A stretch of 37,594 nt of DNA from a virus, in the IMG/VR virus record IMGVR_UViG_3300042542_003213, positions 1 to 37,594 of that record; one strand, 5' to 3'. Of the stretch, positions 1 through 7,084 are shown piece by piece. The notes beneath the pieces are model-generated. The model was not told where the DNA came from. It did no database searches and saw only the letters and a list, made by a program, of their open reading frames with translations. A program made the translations under genes and the position numbers. Position 1 is the first letter of the stretch. The number at the start of each line of letters is the position of its first letter.

Positions 1-1
1 G

Positions 2-106
2 CAGCTACGCGCGGTGATTGGCTGGCATGAGGATGCAGCCGAGTGCCAGATCGCGCGGCTGACCGATGAGGGCTATGCGCTTTGCACGGGGGCTTGGCGA
101 CTATGA
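2..106 (+). CDS. 3' end of an unidentified tail-region gene (partial)
   Basis: An open frame runs in from the left edge for 34 residues (QLRAVIGWHEDAAECQ... ending TGAWRL) and stops at 104-106. The stop overlaps the ATG of the large tail protein as ATGA, the same coupling used through the rest of the genome, so this is very probably the end of a real gene. In siphoviruses the gene before the J-like protein is usually a tail assembly or NlpC/P60-type protein. The visible tail is too short to identify. It holds two Cys and three Trp and no recognisable motif. Confidence 0.6.
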   Translation, partial: QLRAVIGWHEDAAECQIARLTDEGYALCTGAWRL

Positions 107-3100
107 GCAAGACCCTTCGCACCGTTGCCACCATCGCCGCCGCCGCTGCGCTAATCGCCACGGGTGTGGGCGCGGTCGCGGGGTCTGCCGTTGTTGTCGC
201 GGGCGTCAAGATTGGCACCATTGCAGCGATTGCCAGCACAACCGCAGGTGTGGCTTCAGCCGCCTCACAACTCACCGCGCCCAAGCCAATCGCGCGCGGT
301 TCGCCAGCACAAGTCGTGATCGACATCGAGCCGCCGCGACCATACATCGTCGGGCAGGTAATGACGGGCGGCGTGATGCGCCACGATGTCGCCTATGGTG
401 CTACGCTCAAGAAGGTGCCTAACCCCTTCCGCTGGCAGGTGCGCGTCCTGTCTGGCGTCGGGCCAATTCAGGGCATCGTGGGCGAGTATTTCGATTTTGC
501 CCTTATCGACAACGGCTATTTCGGTGGGTTCTTCAACAGCGTCCAGAACCTCGGCACGCGCCCGCAAACGACTGCGCTGGTTCCGCCCTACGGTGCCGCG
601 CCGGGATGGACGACCTCGAGCCGCCTGTCGGGCTGCGCCCATGTCGGGCTGAATTTCAATTTTGACCGCGATGGCAAGGTGTTTGCCTCGGGCCTGCCGA
701 TCTACACGGCGCTGTGCGATGGCGAAAGGGTCTATGACCCCCGGCAGGACAGCACCTATCCGGGCGGCTCCGGTGCCTGCCGTGCTGGTGTCGAAAGTAC
801 CTACGTCTACAACCGCAACCCCGCTTGCCATGCCGTGACCTATGCCCTCGGGCGGTTTCAGAACGGCGTCCGCGTGTTCGGCCTCGGCCAGCCTGTCGAT
901 ACGCTCGACATGGCAGCAATCGTCGATTGGGCGAATGACTGCGATGCGAACGAGTGGACGGTCAACATGATCCTGACCGAAGGCGGCACGGGCGCGAACC
1001 TGCGCGAGCAGCGGGTGCGCAACCTTGACGACCTTTGTGCAGCGGGCGGCGCGCGCTGGTATCAGGCAGGCGGCTTGCTGTCGTTCGATTGGCACCGTCC
1101 GCGCCTTGCGCTTGCCACGCTGACCGATGACGATATTCTTGATGCTGGCGGCGGCACTGATGCGGTGCAGACCGTGCGCGACCGGATGAACGGCGTGCGC
1201 CCGCAATACGTCTCGCCGGATCATAACTGGCAGCAGATCACGGCGGCGGAAATTGTCGGATCCACCTATCGCACCGAAGACGGCGGCGCAAAGCTAACAC
1301 AGGTTTACCCGCTCAACGGCGTGACGAATGCGGCGCAGGCGGGCGAGTTGGCCGCTTATGCGATGACGGACAGCCGCGAAATCGGCCCGATGGACTTGCA
1401 GGCCAAGGCAAGTTGGCGCTTTTACCGTCCTGGCGATTGCATCGAGATCGACAGCAGCCTTGTCGCCTATGACGGGCTGGCGGTGATTAACCAGCGCAGC
1501 CTCAATCCGCAGAGCCTTGCGGTGTCGCTGTCGCTCAAGTCTGAAACCCCCGGCAAGCATGACTTCGCTTTGGGCAGGGTTGCATCTCCCCCGCCGACCC
1601 CGACGCTGTTGCAGACGACCGAAGAGCGCGACCTACTGGCGGCTGCGGCGATTACCCCGCGCGCGGTCGATGTCGAGTTCGATGACGGCCGCACCGCCGA
1701 GGAATTGCAGCCCGGTGAGGCTGGCTCGACCCGCAACGTCCCGCGCGGCACCTATGCGGCGGGCACGACCTATGTGCGCGGCGATAGCGTGCTGTTCTCG
1801 GGTTCGTCCTATCAGTTGATTGTGGCGAGCAGCACGGGCAATGCGCCGCCTGATGTGGCGCGGTGGGCCTTGCTGGCGAATGCGGGCAGCGGGCCTGCGG
1901 GGGCGGACGGGCTTCCCGGCATCAGCGTGATCGTGAGCAACGAGGCGCACGTTGTCGCCACGGCTGCGGATGGCAGCGGCGGGGATTACAGCAGCGCGGG
2001 CGGCACAATGCGCTTGCTGCGCGGCGAAACAGTGCTGACCCCGACCTTCTCGATTGCGGCACAGACACCCGCATCGCCAAGCTGGATCAGCATCAATTCC
2101 AGTAGCGGCGTTTACACGGTGAGCGACCCCGGCGTTGATCTGGCGACGGCGACGATCCGCGCGGCGTGGGCGGGCGTGAACTACGACCGCACCTACACGC
2201 TGGCGAAGTCGAAGCAGGGCGTGACCGGCCCGAGGCTGCAACTGACCGTTGACGCGCAGGCGTTCACCTTCACCGATGGCGCGGCGGCACCGAGTTCGCA
2301 GACGATCACGCTTGAGGCGCTGCTGAATAACCTGAGCGGCACGGCCACTTGGTCAACCTCGCCTTCGGTGACGCTGGGCGGCTCGGGCAACACGCGCACG
2401 CTTTCGGTCGCCAATTTCGGCGCGAACCGGCAGGTGACGGTTACGGCCACGCTGGGCGGGATCACCGACAAGATCACGCTGGTGCGGGTGGATCGGGATG
2501 CCAGCGGCAGCAATGCGGTGGTCAACAGCGACTTCACACGCGGCAAGTTCGGGTGGCGCTGGCGGGGCGGCGCATTTGAAGCCGATTGGGGCGTGAACTT
2601 GCCGGGAACCCCTACCAATTGGTTCGGGCAGCGCAATGTGATGTGGGCGAACGTGCCAGGAACGCTCGCAGCGGGTGCTGTCGCTGATCTCGCGCCTAAT
2701 GCCCTTTGGGGCGGGGCCAGCATTGCCAATGCCCCCTTATTTGCCATGCCTGTGGTGCAGGGGGACAGGCTTGCTGCGACTGTCCTTGCTGCACCGCACC
2801 GCTGCACGTTCCAGTTGTTCATGCTCTTTTTCGACGGGGCAGGCGCGTGGATAGCCTACGCACCGTCAGCATCGGGCGGGACTCCCGGTGGCGCGCAAAA
2901 CGGTGATCCGGCTAACTTTGGCCTTTTGACTGTCGTGGACACCGCACCCGCCAATGCGCGGTGGGCCATCCCGATGATGCGGATGCTGGGGACAGGCGAG
3001 AGCGAGCCCTACATCTTCTTCACCGAGCCAATGCTGTCGAAAATTGCAGCAGGGCAGACGACCGCACCGCGCTATTCGTCGGGCCGCGCTGATAGCCTCG

Positions 3101-4668
3101 GCCAACCGAACAGCGACATCACTGTCGATGGAAGCGGCGTCATCAATGGCATCGGCACTGCCGGCATCCCGGTGAACAACAACCTGCTGCCACTTGGCAA
3201 CGCTAACCGCGTGCCGTTCTCGCGGTTTGAAGGTGGGCGCGGGTGGAGCGGCTCTGGCGCTCCTATCGGCGGAAACCCTTTCCCGATTACATTCGACGGG
3301 CGGCAATTCATCGTTTCGCAGCCGACCTTTACGGCAAGCGGACAATTTCATTTCTTGTTTAATAATCCTCCTTTCCCCGTGGTTCCCGGTGAGCGACTTT
3401 CAATTTCAAGTTTGCTTCAGGCGTTTTCTATTAGCGGCCCGAACCCTATTAATTGGCTGCTTTTTGTCGATTATCGGGATGCAGCAAATAATCAAGTTGG
3501 TAGCACATCCATAGCGACGGCCTTGCTAGGGGTGAGTGAGGCGTCGGGCCGATTCTCTGGTTTTTCAACTGTGCCCGCCAGCGCACGCAGCGCCGTAATA
3601 GCAATAAGCGCGCAATCGGCAGGCGCGGGGCAGTTGCAGGTTGGCTTTCTTGAACCGATGGTCACTTCGGCGGCAACAGGCCAGACTACGCATCCGCCGT
3701 TCACTCCGGGCCCGAACGCCAGCGACGGGGCTGACCCGAACAACATCATCACCATCGACGGAAGCGGCGTCATCAACGGCATCGGGACTGCGAGTATCAG
3801 CGTCGATAACCGCCGCAGCGCGCTTCAGGGGCTGCTTTCTGCGCGGCCTGCCTCGGGCCAGTTCATCGGGCAGGAATACCACGCAACCGACACGCGCGAG
3901 ATTTACCAATGGGACGGCTCCAACTGGCGGACATCGGCTGACATCACCGCCACCGCCCAGCGCAGCATTGAGCCGCAGTTCCCGAGCATCGAGATAAAGC
4001 AGGGCGAGGCGGGCCACACCGGCAACCGCACCGTGACGCATACAGCCAAGCGCGGCACCGCTACGCTGACGGGCGGCACATGGTCGCTGCCCTCGTCCAA
4101 CCTTGGCGCAGGTTCGGCAAGCATCAGTTCCAGCACTGGCACGGTGACGCTTTCGGGCATCGTCCAGTCTGGTGCCTATGCAGTGCGTTACACGCACACC
4201 GATAGCCTCGCGACCGATCTGGCGGTGAATGTCACCTACGTCCCGACGCCGGCTAGCGGGGTGGTTTCCGCCAAGACTGGCAACACGACTTCCAGTTCTG
4301 GTGTCGGCAACACGGGTGCATGGACGAACGTTATCACCTTGACGCTGACAGGCTGCCCCACTGGTCGATTGTTCTTCAACAACATTGGCCTGTCAGGTGG
4401 AAACCGGATTGATGTTTCGTCTGGGACTGGAACTTGTGACCATCAGGCCCGCGTCCAGATTAATGGCACAACGGTGGATACGTCTGCCTCGCAGAACACG
4501 GTTTCAGGCGGTGTCATTCAGTTGGTGGACTACTCAGACCTGTTCGATGCAGTTCATAGCGTTTCGTCTGGGACGGTCACGGTGACTGTGGACTTACAGA
4601 GAACGTCGGGCACCGGCACCATCAGCACCATGTCCAACTCGCTTGATGTCACCGTCATCGCAACCTGA
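103..4668 (+). CDS. J-like tail tip / host-specificity protein, multidomain
   Basis: This 1521-residue protein starts at ATG 103, overlapping the previous stop. Residues 5-60 are very Ala/Gly-rich and hydrophobic, as in many J-like proteins. Residues about 60-510 form the baseplate-hub-like core, with an acidic aromatic stretch and 'YRPGD', typical of lambda J-type tip attachment proteins. About residues 545-600 is a short aromatic module beginning 'AAGTTYVRGDSVLFSG', resembling carbohydrate-binding ChiC/CBM5-12 repeats. Ig-like beta segments follow. Two related beta-rich modules (about 805-1020 and 1020-1235) each end in 'EPM', 'GQTT' and 'DGSGVINGIGTA'. More Ser/Thr/Gly-rich beta repeats fill the C-terminus. 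It is expected at the tail tip, contacting the host surface. The second module is visibly more A+T-rich around 3340-3520, suggesting an acquired binding domain. The general class is secure; the receptor is unknown. Confidence 0.85.
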   Translation: MSKTLRTVATIAAAAALIATGVGAVAGSAVVVAGVKIGTIAAIASTTAGVASAASQLTAPKPIARGSPAQVVIDIEPPRPYIVGQVMTGGVMRHDVAYGATLKKVPNPFRWQVRVLSGVGPIQGIVGEYFDFALIDNGYFGGFFNSVQNLGTRPQTTALVPPYGAAPGWTTSSRLSGCAHVGLNFNFDRDGKVFASGLPIYTALCDGERVYDPRQDSTYPGGSGACRAGVESTYVYNRNPACHAVTYALGRFQNGVRVFGLGQPVDTLDMAAIVDWANDCDANEWTVNMILTEGGTGANLREQRVRNLDDLCAAGGARWYQAGGLLSFDWHRPRLALATLTDDDILDAGGGTDAVQTVRDRMNGVRPQYVSPDHNWQQITAAEIVGSTYRTEDGGAKLTQVYPLNGVTNAAQAGELAAYAMTDSREIGPMDLQAKASWRFYRPGDCIEIDSSLVAYDGLAVINQRSLNPQSLAVSLSLKSETPGKHDFALGRVASPPPTPTLLQTTEERDLLAAAAITPRAVDVEFDDGRTAEELQPGEAGSTRNVPRGTYAAGTTYVRGDSVLFSGSSYQLIVASSTGNAPPDVARWALLANAGSGPAGADGLPGISVIVSNEAHVVATAADGSGGDYSSAGGTMRLLRGETVLTPTFSIAAQTPASPSWISINSSSGVYTVSDPGVDLATATIRAAWAGVNYDRTYTLAKSKQGVTGPRLQLTVDAQAFTFTDGAAAPSSQTITLEALLNNLSGTATWSTSPSVTLGGSGNTRTLSVANFGANRQVTVTATLGGITDKITLVRVDRDASGSNAVVNSDFTRGKFGWRWRGGAFEADWGVNLPGTPTNWFGQRNVMWANVPGTLAAGAVADLAPNALWGGASIANAPLFAMPVVQGDRLAATVLAAPHRCTFQLFMLFFDGAGAWIAYAPSASGGTPGGAQNGDPANFGLLTVVDTAPANARWAIPMMRMLGTGESEPYIFFTEPMLSKIAAGQTTAPRYSSGRADSLGQPNSDITVDGSGVINGIGTAGIPVNNNLLPLGNANRVPFSRFEGGRGWSGSGAPIGGNPFPITFDGRQFIVSQPTFTASGQFHFLFNNPPFPVVPGERLSISSLLQAFSISGPNPINWLLFVDYRDAANNQVGSTSIATALLGVSEASGRFSGFSTVPASARSAVIAISAQSAGAGQLQVGFLEPMVTSAATGQTTHPPFTPGPNASDGADPNNIITIDGSGVINGIGTASISVDNRRSALQGLLSARPASGQFIGQEYHATDTREIYQWDGSNWRTSADITATAQRSIEPQFPSIEIKQGEAGHTGNRTVTHTAKRGTATLTGGTWSLPSSNLGAGSASISSSTGTVTLSGIVQSGAYAVRYTHTDSLATDLAVNVTYVPTPASGVVSAKTGNTTSSSGVGNTGAWTNVITLTLTGCPTGRLFFNNIGLSGGNRIDVSSGTGTCDHQARVQINGTTVDTSASQNTVSGGVIQLVDYSDLFDAVHSVSSGTVTVTVDLQRTSGTGTISTMSNSLDVTVIAT
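2515..3800 (+). repeat. Duplicated beta-module with repeated linker inside the tail-tip gene
   Basis: Two consecutive modules of about 210 residues end in the same signature: EPM, then GQTT, then a linker, then DGSGVINGIGTA. The linker DNA is nearly identical around 3118-3165 and 3745-3795. Module bodies are diverged, and the second has a markedly A+T-rich stretch near 3340-3520. This looks like an old duplication, or replacement of a receptor-binding module between conserved linkers. Confidence 0.6.
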
Positions 4669-4678
4669 GGCGACAAGC

Positions 4679-4801
4679 ATGACAAAAGAACAGGCAATTG
4701 CCGCCGTGGAGAACGGCGCGGCGGAGCGCATCTGCGCGCCCGGTGAATGGGTGGTCTGGCGCGAGAACGAAATTGTTATGAGCAAGGACTTGCCGGCATG
4801 A
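4679..4801 (+). CDS. Small hypothetical protein (40 aa)
   Basis: Begins ATG at 4679, ten bases after the tail-tip stop, and encodes MTKEQAIAAVENGAAERI..., with two Trp near 'GEWVVWRENEIV'. Its stop overlaps the next ATG as ATGA (4798-4801), which supports it as a real coupled gene. It has no membrane segment and no motif that I recognise. The position between tail tip and lysis genes suggests a minor late protein; function unknown. Confidence 0.6.
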   Translation: MTKEQAIAAVENGAAERICAPGEWVVWRENEIVMSKDLPA

Positions 4802-4995
4802 ACGACCCCTTCCACGACCTGCCCGAAAACCTGAAAATGGCGGGGGATGTGCTGTCGATAGCTACCCTGCTCGGTTCGCTTGCCAGCATTCTTCCCGCAG
4901 TCGCGGCGATCCTGACCATCATTTGGACGACAATCCGCATCTACGAAACCGACACCGTTCAAGGGCTGTTTGGCAAGGAAAGGGACGACCTATGA
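4798..4995 (+). CDS. Small membrane protein of the lysis block (65 aa)
   Basis: ATG at 4798 overlaps the previous stop. The N-terminus (MNDPFHDLPENLKMAGDVLS) is amphipathic. It is followed by one strong hydrophobic segment at about residues 21-45 (IATLLGSLASILPAVAAILT) and a charged tail ending GKERDDL. Size, single membrane helix and position immediately before the holin candidate and endolysin suggest a holin-associated or second holin protein. No family signature beyond that is visible. Confidence 0.65.
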   Translation: MNDPFHDLPENLKMAGDVLSIATLLGSLASILPAVAAILTIIWTTIRIYETDTVQGLFGKERDDL

Positions 4996-5258
4996 TTGAC
5001 TGGCTCGACAAGCATTTGATCCCCGAGTGGCGCAAGGCGTGGCGGTTTTCGAGCGTGCAGCTTGCCGCGCTGATTGGCGCTGTGGTCACGGCGTTCGCGT
5101 CCAATCCGCAACTGCTGCTTGGCATCATCAACTTCATGCCGACTGATCCAACGCAGCGCGCGGTTGCTGCCGTGGCTGTGGGCGCGGTGGCGTTCTTCGG
5201 CCCGACCGTTCTGAGACTGTGGCAGCAGGGGAGCAAGCCCGATGGCACAGCAGCCTGA
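4992..5258 (+). CDS. Putative holin (88 aa, two membrane segments)
   Basis: The start at ATG 4992 overlaps the preceding stop. The protein has a charged N-terminus (MIDWLDKHLIPEWRKAWRF), a hydrophobic segment at about 24-48, a short polar turn, a second hydrophobic segment at about 56-78 (AVAAVAVGAVAFFGPTVL) and a polar tail. It lies directly upstream of, and overlaps by 17 bases, the endolysin gene. Two helices, small size and this position fit a class II holin that forms inner-membrane lesions to trigger lysis. The call rests on topology and context, not a sequence signature. Confidence 0.7.
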   Translation: MIDWLDKHLIPEWRKAWRFSSVQLAALIGAVVTAFASNPQLLLGIINFMPTDPTQRAVAAVAVGAVAFFGPTVLRLWQQGSKPDGTAA

Positions 5259-5808
5259 CCCGGACGTTTCGCCCAAGAGCGCGCTTGTCGCACTGGTGGG
5301 GGCAACCGCTGCCGCTGCCTTGGCCGTGATGCTCCCGCATGACGAAAGCGGTCGCAAGGTGGAAGCGAGCGTCACCGATGACGGCGCGCTTGTCGTCAAG
5401 CACGTCAGCGGCCCGCAATATCTGCGCGCCTATGCCGACATCGTGGGCGTGTGGACGATCTGCGACGGCGACACGAAGAACGTCCGCCCTGGCATGGCGG
5501 AAACCGAAGCGGGCTGCACCCGGCGCCTCGAACAGCAGCTGGTCGCGCACGCCAAGCCCGTCCTCGCTTGCGTGCCGGCGCTGGCCCGACCGGAGCGCCA
5601 GAACCAGCTCGTCGCCTCGGTGAGCCTTGCTTACAATATCGGCACCACTGGCTTCTGCCGCTCGACCGCTGCCCGCCGGTTCAACGCGGGCGACTGGCGC
5701 GGCGGATGCGATGCGTTCTTGCGTTGGAATAAGGCGGGCGGGCGCGAAGTGCGCGGTCTGACCCTGCGCCGCCAGCGCGAGCGCGATCTGTGCTTGAAGG
5801 GGCTGTGA
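5242..5808 (+). CDS. Signal-anchor lysozyme-like endolysin (GH24-like)
   Basis: 188 residues. Residues 14-30 form an Ala/Gly-rich, weakly hydrophobic segment after a polar start, as in signal-anchor-release endolysins exported by Sec and held in the inner membrane. Residues about 50-188 match T4/P21-type lysozymes: 'YLRAYADIVGVWTICDGDT', then 'SVSLAYNIGTTGFC', and a C-terminal 'RFNAGDWRGGCDAFLRWNKAGG'. The Asp-x5-Thr pair of the GH24 active site is present (D66, T72). The catalytic Glu expected nine residues before the Asp is not: the local sequence is HVSGPQY, with Gly there. It should cut peptidoglycan in the periplasm, but the missing Glu leaves the mechanism open. Four or more Cys could support disulfide control of activation. 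Confidence 0.82.
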   Translation: MAQQPDPDVSPKSALVALVGATAAAALAVMLPHDESGRKVEASVTDDGALVVKHVSGPQYLRAYADIVGVWTICDGDTKNVRPGMAETEAGCTRRLEQQLVAHAKPVLACVPALARPERQNQLVASVSLAYNIGTTGFCRSTAARRFNAGDWRGGCDAFLRWNKAGGREVRGLTLRRQRERDLCLKGL

Positions 5809-5810
5809 CG

Positions 5811-5954
5811 ATGCTCCCCAGCCCTGAGCAAGAGCGCAAGGCCATCGTGGCCTTCACCGCGTTCGCCGTGCTGTCGCTGCTTGGCGCGGGGGCGGCGCTG
5901 TTCGCCATCGCAACCGTGCTGGTGAAAGCCGCGCAATGGGTTTGGAGTTTCTGA
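5811..5954 (+). CDS. Small single-span membrane protein (47 aa)
   Basis: Starts ATG 5811, two bases after the endolysin stop. It encodes MLPSPEQERKAIVAF followed by a hydrophobic stretch (FAVLSLLGAGAALFAIATVL) and a short aromatic tail ending QWVWSF. Its stop overlaps the spanin ATG as TGATG at 5952-5956, so it sits inside the coupled lysis operon. It could be an accessory holin or antiholin; nothing more specific is visible. Confidence 0.6.
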   Translation: MLPSPEQERKAIVAFTAFAVLSLLGAGAALFAIATVLVKAAQWVWSF

Positions 5955-6589
5955 TGCTGCCGCCTCTCCCGCCGTGGCTCGCGCCGCGATACGCCCTGAC
6001 CGGCATCAAGCTGGGGCTGTCGGCTCTGTTACTGCTTGTCGCCGTTGTCGGGTGCAGCACCCAGACCGTGCGGCTTGAAGGCTTTCGGATCCAGCTTCCG
6101 CTGATCGGCACCATCGGCCCGCAGGGATGGAAGCCCTACGCCAAGGAACTTGAAGGCGAGGTTCGCTCGATCCGCATTGACCTGGAGCTTTCCGAAGCCC
6201 GCCACATCGCCACGAAGCGCGCTTACGAGGACGCGCAGGCCGAAGCCGCTCACATGGAAGCCGAACGACTGGCCCGCGTTGTGGCCCGTCAAGAGGAGAT
6301 CACCGATGAAGTCCGCCAAGATTACAGCCGCCGCATTGCTGACCTTCGCGCTCGCGCTGCCCGCTTGCAAGCCCAAGCCCGCGCCAGTGTTGGAGGTGCG
6401 TCCGGTGGTTTGCCAGTGCCCGAAACCGGCGACCCCGCCGCCCGAACTGATGCAGCGCCCGACTGTCGAGCACTTCCTGCCCCAGACCTGACCACTGAAA
6501 TCCACTGCCGCGAGATCGCAGAACAGCAGGCGACCCAACTGGGCGCGCTGATCGAATGGGTCGAGCGGCAGTTTCACATCAAGCCCTGA
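5954..6589 (+). CDS. Rz-like inner-membrane spanin subunit
   Basis: 211 residues from ATG 5954, chosen because it overlaps the previous stop as TGATG; an ATG at 5936 would add six residues. It has a membrane segment at about residues 15-34 (ALTGIKLGLSALLLLVAVVG), then a long charged, coiled-coil-prone region rich in Glu, Arg and Ala ('EAEAAHMEAERLARVVARQEE'-like content), as in i-spanins. The VVGC at the end of the membrane segment resembles a lipobox, which is unusual for Rz. With the nested lipoprotein it should span the periplasm and fuse the membranes at the last lysis step. Confidence 0.75.
   Translation: MLPPLPPWLAPRYALTGIKLGLSALLLLVAVVGCSTQTVRLEGFRIQLPLIGTIGPQGWKPYAKELEGEVRSIRIDLELSEARHIATKRAYEDAQAEAAHMEAERLARVVARQEEITDEVRQDYSRRIADLRARAARLQAQARASVGGASGGLPVPETGDPAARTDAAPDCRALPAPDLTTEIHCREIAEQQATQLGALIEWVERQFHIKP
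6306..6491 (+). CDS. Rz1-like outer-membrane lipoprotein spanin, nested in Rz
   Basis: A 61-residue frame lies wholly inside the Rz-like gene, shifted by one base. It begins MKSAKITAAALLTFALALPA, a classic lipoprotein signal with lipobox LPAC (Cys at about residue 21). A short Pro-rich mature part follows (KPKPAP, PKPATPPPEL). Signal, size, proline content and nested position are the textbook features of an o-spanin. Upstream 'GAGGAGATCACCG' inside Rz can serve as ribosome binding site. It is easily lost in automated calls because the overlap is total. Confidence 0.82.
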   Translation: MKSAKITAAALLTFALALPACKPKPAPVLEVRPVVCQCPKPATPPPELMQRPTVEHFLPQT

Positions 6590-6611
6590 TTTTCACGAAA
6601 GGAATTACCCC

Positions 6612-7049
6612 ATGGGAACTTTTGCTTCTGCCTCGCGCACCACTGGCGCGAACGCTGCCCGCGATGCGGCGCTTAATGCCATCACTGCTACCGTCAACAA
6701 CGGAAGCCTGCGCATTTACTCGGGCACCGCACCGGCGAATGCTGACGGCGCGCTTTCGGGCAACACGCTGCTGGCGCAGTTGACCCTCGGCGCAACCGCG
6801 TTTGGCGCGGCGTCTTCGGGTGTTGCCACCGCCAACGCCATCTCGGCTGACACCAGCGCGGACGCGACCGGCACGCCGACCTTCTTCCGGCTGCTGGCAT
6901 CAAACGGCACGACCGTTGTCTATCAGGGCACGGCGGGCGCATCGGGTCAGGAACTGAACCTGTCGAACCTGTCTGGCGGTCAGATCGTGGCGGGCGGCTC
7001 GGTTTCCGTCACCTCGCTCACCGTCACCCAGACCGCCTCTTACGCCTAA
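6612..7049 (+). CDS. Virion-associated fibre-region protein (145 aa)
   Basis: ATG 6612 follows an AAGGAA Shine-Dalgarno. The protein is Ala/Ser/Thr/Gly-rich with alternating beta character (IYSGTAPANADGALSGN, FFRLLASNGTTVVYQG, VTSLTVTQTASYA) and no membrane segment. Such compositions occur in small tail-fibre or decoration proteins, and similar proteins lie between lysis and fibre genes in alphaproteobacterial siphophages. A structural role is inferred from composition and from the adhesins immediately downstream. Exact function unknown. Confidence 0.65.
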   Translation: MGTFASASRTTGANAARDAALNAITATVNNGSLRIYSGTAPANADGALSGNTLLAQLTLGATAFGAASSGVATANAISADTSADATGTPTFFRLLASNGTTVVYQGTAGASGQELNLSNLSGGQIVAGGSVSVTSLTVTQTASYA

Positions 7050-7084
7050 TAGGAGGCCCAAGTGGCCGATAAGAGGAGCGACGT

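Noticed and set aside
265-1224. 319-codon open frame on the minus strand inside the tail-tip gene
   Set aside because: It is antisense to a clear structural gene, Arg/His-rich with no domain, and is a by-product of high G+C codon use.
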